A stretch of DNA of 64,000 bases, taken from positions 453,912 through 517,911 of the forward strand of contig NZ_JAMBOH010000002.1 in NCBI RefSeq assembly GCF_023715505.1. Reading direction: 5' to 3'. Position 1 is the first letter of the stretch. The number at the start of each line of letters is the position of its first letter. The stretch is from Neobacillus cucumis (lineage in GTDB: Bacteria > Bacillota > Bacilli > Bacillales_B > DSM-18226). Below are positions 1 through 11,676 of this stretch, in pieces. A program made the translations under genes and the position numbers. Under the pieces are notes generated by a model. It worked only from the letters and a program-made list of their open reading frames with translations. It did not search any database and was not told the origin of the DNA.

Positions 1-2887
<2,887 letters not shown>

Positions 2888-2952
2888 TTATATATTGTTT
2901 TTTGTTTTTTTCTAACTTTTATTAACCTTTCATGCGGTAAAAAATGAATGTA

Positions 2953-3002
2953 ATAAAAAAAACCTAAATCAAACATTCAAAATTGATTGTTTGATTTAGG
3001 TT
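2953..3002 (-). terminator. LicT-controlled terminator in the bglP leader
   Basis: A stem with 14-bp arms (AACCTAAATCAAAC, 2961-2974, against 2989-3002) is followed on the minus strand by a run of eight T. It lies between licT and bglP and overlaps the RAT sequence, the usual LicT/SacY antitermination layout. Confidence 0.88.
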
Positions 3003-3022
3003 TTGCCGTTGGTTACAACCCT
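2999..3022 (-). promoter_or_regulatory. RAT (ribonucleic antiterminator) of bglP
   Basis: Read on the minus strand, AGGGTTGTAACCAACGGCAA followed by AACC matches the BglG/LicT RAT pattern (GG.TTGT.AC......GGCAAAACC). Its 3' end shares bases with the terminator stem, so the two structures are mutually exclusive. Binding of LicT here should allow read-through from licT into bglP. Confidence 0.85.
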
Positions 3023-3026
3023 AAAA

Positions 3027-3866
3027 TCATGCATTATTATTTTTTACTACTCTTTCAATATGAATCGTTAAATAAATCATTTCTTCATCCGTTAACTGGT
3101 AGGTATAAGAGCTCTCGATAAACTTCTTTATTTTTTGTGAACACTTATGTGCCTCAGGATATTTCATCTTGATTACATTATATAAATCATCATCTGTTGT
3201 ACTGTTATAATGATTGCCTTTTACTAAACGTTGTGCAAAAAATTTTAGATGCGTAATAAATCGGTAATATGGTAAAGAATTTTCATTAAACTCAATCTTA
3301 TAATGATATCTAACTATAGTTAAGACTTCTTGCATAACTTTTGTCATGTCTTTTACGACTGGCATCTCTTCATTCAATTCAGCATTAACAATATGAAGAG
3401 CTAAGAAACCTGCTTCATCTTCCGGTAAAATGACACCAAATTGTTCACATATCATATTTAATGCTTCTAATCCAATCTCATATTCATCTTTATATAATTG
3501 CCTAGTTTCCCAAAGTAAACCATTTTTAATAGGCAAATTATTTTTATAACGTTCAATTGCAAAGTGAATATGATCAGTTAAATGAATATAAATGCTATCG
3601 TTTAATTTCTTTCCTAATTTCATTTTTGCATATGCAATAATTTTTTCAGATATTTCCATATACTCAATTGGCATATCAGCAATTAAGGTCTTGAACTTTT
3701 TCATTATATCTTCGTTTTCTAAAGTGAAAATTTTATCTATTTGTTCTTCGTTGATCTCATCTCCAACTTGTTTTTTAAAAGCTATTCCACGTCCGATGAT
3801 GATGATTTCTTGTTTGTTTTTTGTAGAAATAACTGCATTGTTGTTTAAAATTTTCTCTAATTTCAC
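3027..3866 (-). CDS. licT: Transcription antiterminator LicT (BglG family)
   Basis: This RNA-binding protein prevents termination ahead of beta-glucoside genes when its PRD domains are correctly phosphorylated by the PTS. The 279 residues contain the N-terminal CAT RNA-binding domain (KILNNNAVIS...IIIGRGIAF), then two PRD domains with the regulatory histidines visible in LTDHIHFAIER, FLALHIVNAE, FITHLKFF and LTIHIERV. I place the start at a GTG (complement of 3864-3866) with GGAGGTGATAAA directly upstream; a start ten codons further out would sit inside the leader terminator and lacks a ribosome site. It is the first gene of the operon and has its own RAT, implying autoregulation. Confidence 0.95.
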   Translation of the reverse strand: MKLEKILNNNAVISTKNKQEIIIIGRGIAFKKQVGDEINEEQIDKIFTLENEDIMKKFKTLIADMPIEYMEISEKIIAYAKMKLGKKLNDSIYIHLTDHIHFAIERYKNNLPIKNGLLWETRQLYKDEYEIGLEALNMICEQFGVILPEDEAGFLALHIVNAELNEEMPVVKDMTKVMQEVLTIVRYHYKIEFNENSLPYYRFITHLKFFAQRLVKGNHYNSTTDDDLYNVIKMKYPEAHKCSQKIKKFIESSYTYQLTDEEMIYLTIHIERVVKNNNA

Positions 3867-3884
3867 TTTATCACCTCCGATAAT

Positions 3885-3932
3885 AGAAAAAGGCAAAACC
3901 CCTACCTCTTTCCAAGGTAAACGGTTTTGCCT
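3885..3932 (-). terminator. Terminator in the licT leader
   Basis: Arms AGGCAAAACC (complement of 3923-3932) and GGTTTTGCCT (complement of 3891-3900) form a stem followed by a T-rich tract on the minus strand. It overlaps the upstream RAT, so licT itself appears to be subject to antitermination. Confidence 0.85.
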
Positions 3933-3951
3933 GATTTAACAGTTACAATCC
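3923..3951 (-). promoter_or_regulatory. RAT of licT
   Basis: On the minus strand GGATTGTAACTGTTAAATCA followed by GGCAAAACC is a close match to the B. subtilis LicT RAT consensus. The 3' third forms the left arm of the terminator. Confidence 0.88.
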
Positions 3952-3954
3952 GTG

Positions 3955-3970
3955 CTGTATACGTTAACAG
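3955..3970. promoter_or_regulatory. Candidate CcpA cre site upstream of licT
   Basis: CTGTATACGTTAACAG is a near-palindrome close to the cre consensus (TGWNANCGNTNWCA). It lies just downstream of a plausible minus-strand promoter (TTGCTA, 17 bp, TAAAGT), a position where CcpA would block transcription when glucose is present. No binding data; inferred from sequence. Confidence 0.6.
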
Positions 3971-4076
3971 TACTTTATCATATGATTTTTGGATTAGCAA
4001 TATATTTTTTCAAAAAGGTTAAAATCAACTATCTTGCCCCATTAGCAAAAATGTGAGAGATTTTTTCACGATAAAT

Positions 4077-4622
4077 CTATATAATCCTGTCTAATAAATC
4101 CCCCACTTTTTCTGCCATTTCCTGCGGTGGATAAGGCATGTCGTTTTTTAGCCACCATTCCACTACACCTACGTATGCATTTGCAACAAATTCGGCAACT
4201 ATATCTTTATTTTGACCGAGATTTTTGCCTTTTGTTACATCAACGTCTTTTTTGAATTCTTCGATATTATGTTGAACAAACCGGCTACGAAAATAAGGGG
4301 CTCCTTCACTTGTTATCATCGTCGAAAAAAATAAATAATTACTTTCAAGATATTCCATGCAGAGTACGGTCGCTTCTATCCAATCCATTTCAGCTTCCAA
4401 CTCACAAAGTTTAGCCATATTATTGATATGTTCTTCTATAATCTTATCCAACAGATCAAATTTATCCAAGTAATGCAAATAAACAGTTGCACGGTTAATA
4501 TTTGCCCTGTCAGCAATATCTTGAATGGTAATGCTATCGAAATTTCTTTCTGACATTAATTCAAGAAATGCTTTTTTAATTGCTTCTTGAGTTCTAGCAA
4601 CCCTTCTATCGACTTTTGTCAT
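4077..4622 (-). CDS. TetR/AcrR family repressor
   Basis: A 181-residue one-component repressor. The N-terminal third is a TetR helix-turn-helix (ITIQDIADRANINRATVYLHYLDKFDLLDKI, about residues 30-62); the remainder is the all-helical ligand-binding and dimer domain. The ATG is preceded by AGGGTG. It is divergent from a decayed alpha/beta hydrolase gene and an intact SDR oxidoreductase, a common arrangement for a repressor of a small detoxification unit. A 24-bp perfect palindrome 44 bp upstream is the likely operator. Ligand unknown. Confidence 0.9.
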   Translation of the reverse strand: MTKVDRRVARTQEAIKKAFLELMSERNFDSITIQDIADRANINRATVYLHYLDKFDLLDKIIEEHINNMAKLCELEAEMDWIEATVLCMEYLESNYLFFSTMITSEGAPYFRSRFVQHNIEEFKKDVDVTKGKNLGQNKDIVAEFVANAYVGVVEWWLKNDMPYPPQEMAEKVGDLLDRII

Positions 4623-4665
4623 GTTAAAACACCCTGCTTTCTTGAGAAAATCAACAATTTTTATC

Positions 4666-4689
4666 GATTTGTTGCGTAAACAACAAATC
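4666..4689. promoter_or_regulatory. Perfect palindrome, likely TetR operator
   Basis: GATTTGTTG-CGTAAA-CAACAAATC has 9-bp perfect arms around a 6-bp centre, the size expected for a TetR-family operator. It sits in the tetR promoter region and points to autoregulation and control of the divergent genes. Confidence 0.7.
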
Positions 4690-4863
4690 CGGTTAAATTA
4701 ACGAGTTTTATGTATTGTTTTGTTTATAGTTATATTATAAATTATTGACAGATGTCGTGAAAACATCAATTGTAATTTTTATTTTACATGATGGATGTTA
4801 TTTAATATGCCAAACTATATTTTTAAGTTAATCAATAGGGTAACAAGGAATCCGTTTCATCAA

Positions 4864-5050
4864 AACAGGTTTGGCATCAAAATTGCGGCAGATCTGTACT
4901 TTGCCAAAAGTCTTTGATGAGTCAAAGAAACACGCGCCGTTATTATCAGTGCCCCCCATGGTGGTGTTTATGCTCAAAACATGGCAGAGCGTCAATTCTC
5001 GTTTCATTAACGGACACGTTTTCTCACAAGAAGACTTACAGCCATTTTAG
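4864..5050 (+). pseudogene. Relic of an alpha/beta hydrolase (YcjY / dienelactone-hydrolase type)
   Basis: Three short reading frames join into one hydrolase-like segment: NRFGIKIAADLYFAKSL, then DESKKHAPLLSV in a frame shifted by one base, then HGGVYAQNMAERQFS in a third frame. This order resembles the N-terminal part of a family with an NRYGI..AADLY.P...DE..K.PALV..P.GGVKEQ....YAQ.MAERGF pattern. Two frameshifts and missing downstream catalytic regions show a dead gene. It lies between tetR and the intact SDR, so it was probably once the first gene of the TetR-controlled unit. The family call is from memory of the motif, not a search. Confidence 0.55.
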
Positions 5051-5256
5051 ATTATTGGAGGTGTTATTAATGATTAATACTAATGCACGAGCCGTATTCA
5101 GTCCAGATAGTCCATTCAAGCTCACTACTATTCAGCGCAGAGATCTTCAAAGGACTTACTTCTTATGAATTGGTATAATAAAACACCATTCTTGTAAATC
5201 CTTAGATAATGAAATTTAAAATAATGCAAAACAATTTGAAAGGATGAAAAAACGAA

Positions 5257-6003
5257 ATGACAATTGAAAACAAAGTAGTTATAATCACTGGAGCTTCATC
5301 TGGAATTGGTGAAGCAACTGCAAAATTATTGGCAAGTAAAGGTGCTAAAATTGTTTTGGGCGCTCGTCGTGAAGACAAATTAAAAGCATTGACTGAGGAA
5401 ATTCAAAAAGCTGGTGGACAAGCTGCTTATCGCGTTACAGATGTTGTAAATCCAGATGATAGTCAGCAGCTTGTTCAGCTAGCTAAAGACACTTTTGGTG
5501 GTGTCGATGTAATCTTCTTGAACGCTGGAATAATGCCTAATTCACCACTTTCCGATTTAAAAACTGAAGAGTGGATCAGTATGGTTGACGTTAATATTAA
5601 AGGTGTATTGAATGGTATCGCAGCAGTATTGCCAACATTTACATCGCAAAAATCTGGTCATATTATCACTACTTCATCAGTAGCTGGGCTTAAAGCTTAC
5701 CCAGGCGGTGCGGTTTATGGCGCAACAAAGTGGGCTGTTCGTGATTTAATGGAAGTTTTGCGTATGGAATCTGCCCAAGAAGGTACTAACATCCGCACAG
5801 CAACTATTTATCCGGCAGCTATCAACACGGAATTGTTGGGTACGATTACTGATAAGAATGTTTCAGAAGGTATGACTGCGTTGTACGAACAATATGGTAT
5901 TTCACCTGATCGAGTTGCCAATGTTGTAGCATTCGCGATTGATCAGCCAGAAGATACGAACGTTAATGAGTTTACAATAGGACCAACAAGTCAACCTTGG
6001 TAA
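5257..6003 (+). CDS. Short-chain dehydrogenase/reductase (classical SDR)
   Basis: A soluble NAD(P)-dependent oxidoreductase of 248 residues, normal for a classical SDR. Visible motifs are TGASSGIG (11-18) for cofactor binding, the NAG motif in FLNAGIMPN (about 90), the serine in ITTSSVAG, and the catalytic YGATK (about 153-157). The R-R pair in LGARRED after the second strand favours NADP(H). GAAAGGATG provides the ribosome site ahead of the ATG. It is divergent from tetR and ends in a strong terminator, so it is probably transcribed alone or with the relic hydrolase under TetR control. Substrate unknown. Confidence 0.9.
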   Translation: MTIENKVVIITGASSGIGEATAKLLASKGAKIVLGARREDKLKALTEEIQKAGGQAAYRVTDVVNPDDSQQLVQLAKDTFGGVDVIFLNAGIMPNSPLSDLKTEEWISMVDVNIKGVLNGIAAVLPTFTSQKSGHIITTSSVAGLKAYPGGAVYGATKWAVRDLMEVLRMESAQEGTNIRTATIYPAAINTELLGTITDKNVSEGMTALYEQYGISPDRVANVVAFAIDQPEDTNVNEFTIGPTSQPW

Positions 6004-6050
6004 TAATTACAAGATAAGATAAAATTAAGACTATTCATTTTCTAAAGGTT

Positions 6051-6080
6051 AGGCTGTCGAGGAGACCTCGACAGCCTTTT
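6051..6080 (+). terminator. Rho-independent terminator of the SDR gene
   Basis: Perfect 12-bp arms AGGCTGTCGAGG / CCTCGACAGCCT around an AGA loop, followed by TTTT. Confidence 0.92.
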
Positions 6081-6199
6081 AAATTCCTCTCATTATTTTA
6101 TACAGGTTTTAATATTCAACTAGAATTAGTAGTCAAATAGAAACCCCGTTACGATGAGTTTACTAGACCATAAACAGAAACTTGGAGGAGGAAAATGGT

Positions 6200-6940
6200 A
6201 TGAAAAAAAGATTACTTCCATTATTTGCATCGCTGTTAACCCTCACCCTTGTTGCTTGCAACAACATTGGTATTGGTACAAAGGATATTTCTCAACAAGA
6301 AGAGAATTCCTCTGGGGCTAAATCTGGGGAATACGCTGAGATTGGATCTGGGGCTAATCTTGTTAAATTCCCTAAAGACCTAAAAAAAGGGATAGTGTTT
6401 ACCACTTACGATCGAGGAGATATTCATGAAGACATCTATGTAAATAGGAAGGAAGCAATTGAAGCAGTGCAAAACGGAAAGGAGCTTCCGAGCGGCACCA
6501 TTATCACTCTCGTTGGCTATAAGGATGGAAAGATTGAACAATATTTAGTGATGGAAAAGCGTACCGGCTGGGGCTCCAAATATTCACCGGAGGAACGTAA
6601 CGGGGAATGGGAATATCAGCATTTTACTCCTGCCAGAGAAGTGGCTAAAGATAATATTGGACGTTGCTTTTCCTGCCACGCAAATCAGGAAAGGGATCAA
6701 TATATTAATTCGTTAGATCAAATGAAAGAGTTTGATTTAGGAAAAGTTGCAAGTTCAAAGAATAGCAGCTCAGAATCCTTAATCGCAGCAATCCCTGTAG
6801 ATCACTGGAAGGTAACGGCTCATACTAATGATTCTAAGGATGTAAATAAAGAAGAAAGAAATTTAATAGATGATGAGGAAAAAGCGAAAAAAATTCAGGA
6901 TGTTCTGTTGAAGATGTATTTACAGAAATATGATAGCTAA
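6200..6940 (+). CDS. Cytochrome P460-family lipoprotein
   Basis: A 246-residue protein predicted to be anchored outside the membrane: a lipoprotein signal (MKKRLLPLFASLLTLTLVAC, lipidated Cys20) precedes the mature domain. One haem-c motif CFSCH (Cys156-Cys159-His160) lies in a context (TPAREVAKDNIGRCFSCHAN) typical of P460-like domains. The start is the ATG after GGAGGAGGAAAATGGT; an upstream in-frame TTG falls within the ribosome site and is unlikely. A DUF4405 membrane protein gene, which would bring haem b, follows on the same strand, suggesting an extracytoplasmic redox pair. Physiological substrate is not known; P460 proteins elsewhere act on hydroxylamine or NO. Confidence 0.82.
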   Translation: MKKRLLPLFASLLTLTLVACNNIGIGTKDISQQEENSSGAKSGEYAEIGSGANLVKFPKDLKKGIVFTTYDRGDIHEDIYVNRKEAIEAVQNGKELPSGTIITLVGYKDGKIEQYLVMEKRTGWGSKYSPEERNGEWEYQHFTPAREVAKDNIGRCFSCHANQERDQYINSLDQMKEFDLGKVASSKNSSSESLIAAIPVDHWKVTAHTNDSKDVNKEERNLIDDEEKAKKIQDVLLKMYLQKYDS

Positions 6941-7022
6941 TGGTTGTGTGCTATTAATAGATTTACATGCACACAATGGGACACAATCTAGTGATAAATA
7001 GGCAATAGAAGAGGTGAATGCT

Positions 7023-7717
7023 TTGAATCGGAAGATGTTATTCAAGCTAGTAAATGACCTTGTTATGACTGTTCTCATGTTGATAGCAATGGCTTATTAT
7101 ATCACCGGAAATACGATTCATGAAGTCGTTGGAGTTATGGTACTTTTATTATTTGTTGTCCATAACTCTTTAAATCGACGTTGGTATAAAGTGATTATAA
7201 AGCGAACACATAATTTACGGAGCATCCTACAAATAGTAATCAACCTACTATTTCTTGTAACTATGGTTTTGATGATGATAAGTGCTTGTTGATTTCCAGT
7301 GATTTATTTACCTTTATTCCTATAAATAACGACATGATACTACGGCAAATACATGTTCAGACTGCCTATTGGGGTTTTATCATCGTGGCAGTACATATAG
7401 GATTTTCCTGGGGTATGATTATCAATTCAATGCGGAGGATGACGGGAATAACCGGCACTAACCGTATTCGCACCATTGGGTTGCGTATTTTGGCGGTGTT
7501 AATTGTTGTCTACGGGTTGCATTCTTCCTTCGAGGGAGAAATGGGTTCTAAGCTATTCATTTACAACCCATTTGGGTGGTTCAATGATCATTCCACTTTC
7601 AGGTTTTTAATTGACCACCTATCTATCATAGGAATCTACATCGCTGGGACACATAATGCTTTGAAATTTATTCAGAGGAAGGAACAAAGAGGAGTTCAAA
7701 AAAACTATACAGTTTAA
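7023..7717 (+). pseudogene. DUF4405 membrane protein, split by one frameshift
   Basis: Two overlapping frames together make one DUF4405-type cytochrome b-like membrane protein. The first part (starting at a TTG after AGAGGTG) has two hydrophobic helices and histidines in EVVGVMVLLLFVVHNSLNRRWY; the second carries on with SSDLFTF...RQIHVQTAYWGFIIVAVHIGFSWGM and a third HSSF/DHLSIIGIYIAGTHNAL segment. The break lies at about 7283-7292, where one missing base turns the expected MISG(L)LISSDLF into MISAC-stop. Histidines that would ligate haem are present on both sides. With the P460 gene upstream it may once have formed an electron-transfer pair. A sequencing error is possible but several neighbours are broken the same way. 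Confidence 0.75.
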
Positions 7718-7872
7718 AAGGGATGGATATCAATAGAGAAAACAGCTAAATGGAAACTGTTATCACTCATTGAAAAAGTTATCTAAATGATATCGGCAAA
7801 GGTAAACCCTTAATTTACTCCCCTTTACACAACTACAAAATAAAACTGTCCTTAAAGAAGGAGATCCATTTT

Positions 7873-9045
7873 ATGACTAAACGAAATAACTTGCTGATTT
7901 TCATATTGACTATAGGAGTTTTCGGCATCTTAAATACCGAAATGGGGGTTATTGGGTTATTGCCTTCCATTGCTGATCACTTTAATGTCAGCATATCAAA
8001 AGCAGGATGGCTGGTGAGTCTTTTTGCTCTTACTATTGCTGTATCTGGACCAACGATGCCGTTATTGTTTTCCGGAATAAATCGTAAGAAGGGCATGTTA
8101 CTTGTATTAGGAGTTTTCGTTTTGGGAAACATTGTATCCATATTTACATCTAACTTTACCATTCTATTAATTGCTCGCATCATTCCAGCCTTTTTTCATC
8201 CAATTTATTGTTCTTTGGCATTTACAGTAGCTGCTTCCTCAGTAAGTAAAGAAGAAGCTCCAAAAGCTGTTTCTAAAGTATTTATAGGAGTATCTGCTGG
8301 AATGGTAGCCGGAGTACCGATTGCAAGTTTTATCGATAGTTCCATTTCGTTTGAAATGGCGATGGCATTCTTTGCTATTGTTAATTCTATTGTATTCATT
8401 GCAACATTGATCTTTGTACCATCAATACCTGTTGAAGAAAGACTTTCTTATGGTACACAACTTTCCATATTAAAAAAACCTATAATATGGCTTTCCATCG
8501 TGACTGTCATTTTATTAAATTCGGCTATATTTGGGGTATATAGTTATCTTGCTGAATATCTGAAAACAGTAACGAATATGTCTCCGAATACCATAAGTTT
8601 AACGTTATTCATCTTTGGTGGAGCCAGTATTATTGGAAACATTGTCACAGGAAAGTTACTTACTCATAGTGCCATTAAGACTGTAGTATCTTTTCCTTTG
8701 GTATTGGGTGCTGTTTACATCATTTTATTCTTCACAGGGCAGTTTACGGTACCTATGGCAATTATAACTTTAATTTGGGGAATATTGGCTGGAGGAATCA
8801 TGGCAAATATTAACCAATATTTGGTTACGTCTTCAGCCCCCGAAGCACCTGATTTTGCCAATGGATTATTTATATCAGCCTGTAACGTAGGAACAACATT
8901 GGGTGCAGCCGTAGGTGGGGTATTTATATCAGGAATGGGTACACAATACGTCGTATTGGTGGGAATCCTATCATTGTTCCTAAGTTTGGTAACTATCTTA
9001 CTTAGAAACTACATGTATATACCTACACAACAACTATCTAGATAA
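7873..9045 (+). CDS. MFS transporter, DHA1-type efflux protein
   Basis: A 390-residue integral membrane protein with about 12 hydrophobic segments, the standard length for the AraJ/YdhP-like DHA1 group of drug or sugar efflux carriers. The opening MTKRNNLLIFILTIGVFGILNTEMGVIGLLP and the loop GINRKKGMLLVLG after helix 2 (motif A position) are typical. AAGAAGGAGATCCATTTT provides the ribosome site. It stands alone between the DUF4405 relic and a broken SDR gene. Substrate cannot be inferred; the TetR/SDR context suggests export of a toxic small molecule. Confidence 0.88.
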   Translation: MTKRNNLLIFILTIGVFGILNTEMGVIGLLPSIADHFNVSISKAGWLVSLFALTIAVSGPTMPLLFSGINRKKGMLLVLGVFVLGNIVSIFTSNFTILLIARIIPAFFHPIYCSLAFTVAASSVSKEEAPKAVSKVFIGVSAGMVAGVPIASFIDSSISFEMAMAFFAIVNSIVFIATLIFVPSIPVEERLSYGTQLSILKKPIIWLSIVTVILLNSAIFGVYSYLAEYLKTVTNMSPNTISLTLFIFGGASIIGNIVTGKLLTHSAIKTVVSFPLVLGAVYIILFFTGQFTVPMAIITLIWGILAGGIMANINQYLVTSSAPEAPDFANGLFISACNVGTTLGAAVGGVFISGMGTQYVVLVGILSLFLSLVTILLRNYMYIPTQQLSR

Positions 9046-9186
9046 GGAATAAATTTCAATATTCTTTAAGAGCTCTCTATTCATTATTGATTTATATTTC
9101 CTGCCCTACTGTCTTTTATAAAATTTCTAGGGTGTGGAAAAATCTACTCTAGCCCAAGATTAGTAGCCGAAAAAAGGAGGATATTA

Positions 9187-9898
9187 ATGTCAAAGGATAT
9201 AAAAGTTGCACTTGTCACTGGCGGGAATCGAGGAATTGGATATGAACTGGTCAAACAATTAGCTCAGATAGGTTTTAAGGTCATTTTGGTAAGTCGGGAT
9301 CCAGAAAAAGGACTTGAAGGTGCGCAAAAACTTAATGAGCCAAATCTTGATGTGTCGTTTCTGGAGATGGATGTAGACAACCAAGAAAGCATCCGTCAAG
9401 CAGCGATTACTGTAAATGAGCGATTTGGAAGATTAGACGTATTGATTAATAATGCTGGCGTGTATTTTGGATGAGAATAAAAAGTTAGTGGCTATAGATC
9501 CTTCTATTTTGGAGAAAACAATGGCAACGAATTTCTTCGGACCTTACCATGTCATCCGTTCCTTTATTCCAATCATGGAAAAACAAGGCTTTGGGAGAAT
9601 TATTAATGTTTCCTCAGAATATGGGGCGATGAGCGAAATGTCATATCCAGGAGTAGGAGCTTATAAGTTATCTAAATTTTCCATAAACGGATTGACACGA
9701 TTGGTAGCGGCAGAAATCAATGGTGATATCAAAATAAATGCAGTCGATCCGGGATGGGTTAGCTCAGATATGGGTGGACCATCTGCTCCAAGAACACCCA
9801 AGCAAGCAGCCGAGTTAATCCTGTGGTTAGCGACGATTGGACCTGAAGGACCTTCCGGAGGATTCTTTAGAGATGGAAAACCAATATATTGGTATTAA
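9187..9898 (+). pseudogene. SDR oxidoreductase with a frameshift
   Basis: The N-terminal frame (MSKDIKVALVTGGNRGIGYEL...DVLINNAGVYFG-stop) carries the TGGNRGIG cofactor motif and the INNAG motif; the C-terminal frame (LDENKKLVAIDPSILEKTMATNFFGPYHVI...VSSEYGAMSE...YKLSK...VDPGWVSSDMGG) carries the catalytic serine, Tyr-Lys pair and PGWV loop. Removing one T from the TTTT run near 9468-9471 joins them in frame into a normal-length protein of about 236 residues. It resembles plant-type carbonyl reductases of the SDR superfamily. GGAGG precedes the ATG. Either a recent pseudogene or a homopolymer sequencing error. Confidence 0.85.
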
Positions 9899-10030
9899 TA
9901 CAGTTTAATTATGGTTCGATGAAACTGAATTTCTCAATTATTGTTTAGAATCTAATTAAGGAAAGTTTAAGTGCAACAGTTCACAATCTTTTTTAAAGAG
10001 AGCATTCTGGAAATTTTCCTTAGATAAAAA

Positions 10031-10069
10031 AGAATATCAGACACTTTATTTGTTAGCGTCTGATATTCT
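10031..10069. terminator. Strong hairpin between convergent broken genes
   Basis: Perfect 12-bp arms AGAATATCAGAC / GTCTGATATTCT separated by 15 bases. It lies between a plus-strand and a minus-strand gene and could stop transcription from both, although flanking T tracts are weak. Confidence 0.6.
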
Positions 10070-10099
10070 GATCAAATTACATTCTACTATCAATTAATA

Positions 10100-10563
10100 C
10101 TATTTTCTCAAGGTTTGTAATGCACCACTCCATGCAATAACTTGGTCAAGCCAAATTGACATTATTAAGATGTAATTCAGCTGGTTTAAATGTTGTAAAG
10201 TTTTCAAAATCTGTAAATAAAGATAATGTTGGGTGAGTCTTAACATCCGCAATTAGTAATTCTCCACAGATCCCTCGTAAATGTTCAGCTGCACGAGCTC
10301 CACCAGCTCCACCATAGCTAACGATGCCTGCCGCTTTGTTATTCCAAGCTTCAAACCTTTTCACTCCAAGCTGCTATTCCAGGTTCTGTTCCATCGGTTG
10401 TTCCGAAAAAAGGCAATTGGAATTCGGCAATATCTGCTATTTCATAATTTGCATCTCCACGTTTGTCTGCAATTCCTTTTACCCATTTTCCAACCTGAGG
10501 ACTAACCCGACCTTCACGAGTGCTTCCTAAGATAATTCCGATATTTAATTTTTCATTTGTCAT
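10100..10563 (-). pseudogene. NADPH-dependent FMN reductase (azoreductase/YieF type), deleted and frameshifted
   Basis: The N-terminal part has the flavin phosphate-binding motif GSTREGRVSP; a second frame has EAWNNKAAGIVSYGGAGGARAAEHLRGICGEL; a third ends LDQVIAWSGALQTLRK. A typical family member carries about 25-30 more residues between IAAWSEKV and EAWNNKA, including the TPEYNHG flavin-contact motif; here that segment is missing, so an internal deletion plus two frameshifts have inactivated the gene. The ATG has AGGAGGAAG upstream. Loss of the flavin motif argues that this is true decay, not a base-calling error. Confidence 0.85.
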
Positions 10564-10685
10564 TACTTCTTCCTCCTGATGGTTTTTTCATTTAACATTG
10601 TCAAAAAAACAAATTGTTTTGAATCAACTTTTCTAAGCTTTATGGAAAAATAATAAAGCATCCTTCTTCTAAGTTGTGTGATAAT

Positions 10686-11367
10686 TTAATTGTCTATTTG
10701 AGATATTTGGCTAACAATTTGGGTCAAAGCCTCTTTCATCGGTACGGCAGGGCGTTCAAGCAGTTTTTCCAGATCGTTGCTTTCGACCTCTAATCCACCC
10801 TCACGAATGCCCTTTTGTGTGTTAATAAGCATCGGAAGGAAGGCTTCCGGAACTCCAGCACCTTTCATAATCTCGGCATAAGTGTCATCATCCACCTGTT
10901 GAAAAGGAATCTCTTTCCCTAATACAGTTTCAAGTATAGGGACTAATTCTTTATGTTCCATAAGTTTACCGGAAAGTTCGTAAATCGTGTTCTCATGTCC
11001 ATTTCCAATAAGTACGTTGGCAGTTGCCTCCGCCAAATCCTGTCGAAGCGCCCAACCTACTTTCCCATCTTCGGTCGCCGTTATCCATGGAGCACCCGCC
11101 ATAGCACCTTTTATACTTTCGATTTCATTTTCTAGATACCAGTTATTCCTCATAAAATGAATAAGGAATGCCTGTTTTTACAATAGCCTCTTCCGTAGCT
11201 TTATAAGCTTGAGCAAGGAAAAAGTTGCTATCGCTTGCTTTAGTCGCACTGGTAAACGCAATAAATTTAATGTTGGCGCGCTCGGCGGCAGCAACCGCAT
11301 TGGCGTGTTGCCTTATTCTTATTTTATCGCCTTCAAGCTGCACCTCGACATCTTTATACACGAACAA
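10686..11367 (-). pseudogene. NmrA/QOR2-like NAD(P)H:quinone oxidoreductase relic
   Basis: Two frames (IRIRQHANAVAAAERANIKFIAFTSATKAS...GIPYSF, then RNNWYLENEIESIKGAMAGAPWITATEDGKVGW...LTQIVSQI) align end to end with the atypical SDR quinone oxidoreductases of the YtfG type. The first 80-90 residues, including the GxTGxxG Rossmann motif, are absent, and a one-base slip at about 11143-11153 breaks YSF-LRNNWYLEN. The gene therefore cannot bind cofactor. It neighbours the broken FMN reductase, showing that a redox detoxification block has decayed. Confidence 0.82.
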
Positions 11368-11676
11368 ACGCTCCCTACGAAACTAAAATAAAAAGGACCA
11401 TTTTAGGTCCAATAATTCAATTTCTCCAAGGAAGGCATCCTTAAGTTTAATTGAATCCTTCACATTATTGAATAAAATATCTTATTTTTTGCTATGTCTC
11501 ATGGTAATTCATCCTTTGATTTGAACTGGCTTAGTGAGACGGAGCCCTACCTTCGTTTTGCTCTGGTGGTTCATTTTGTTGGATGTGGTGACTTTTACAA
11601 ACTTGTACAGCATTACAAAAAAAGGGAAAACCCGCAGGCACCCCATTCTTTGAATTTAATAAAAAAATTATATCCC
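11368..11676. other. 309-bp gap without a supportable gene
   Basis: Contains a small hairpin (GGACC...GGTCC near 11396-11411) and no reading frame with a recognisable motif or ribosome site. It separates the decayed redox block from the aspartate cluster. Confidence 0.6.

Noticed and set aside
4914..5168. 84-codon plus-strand frame
   Set aside because: It crosses the frameshifted hydrolase relic in the wrong frame for most of its length; not a gene.
7283..7292. Programmed frameshift in the DUF4405 gene
   Set aside because: No slippery heptamer or stimulatory structure seen, and several neighbours carry simple indels, so decay or error is simpler.
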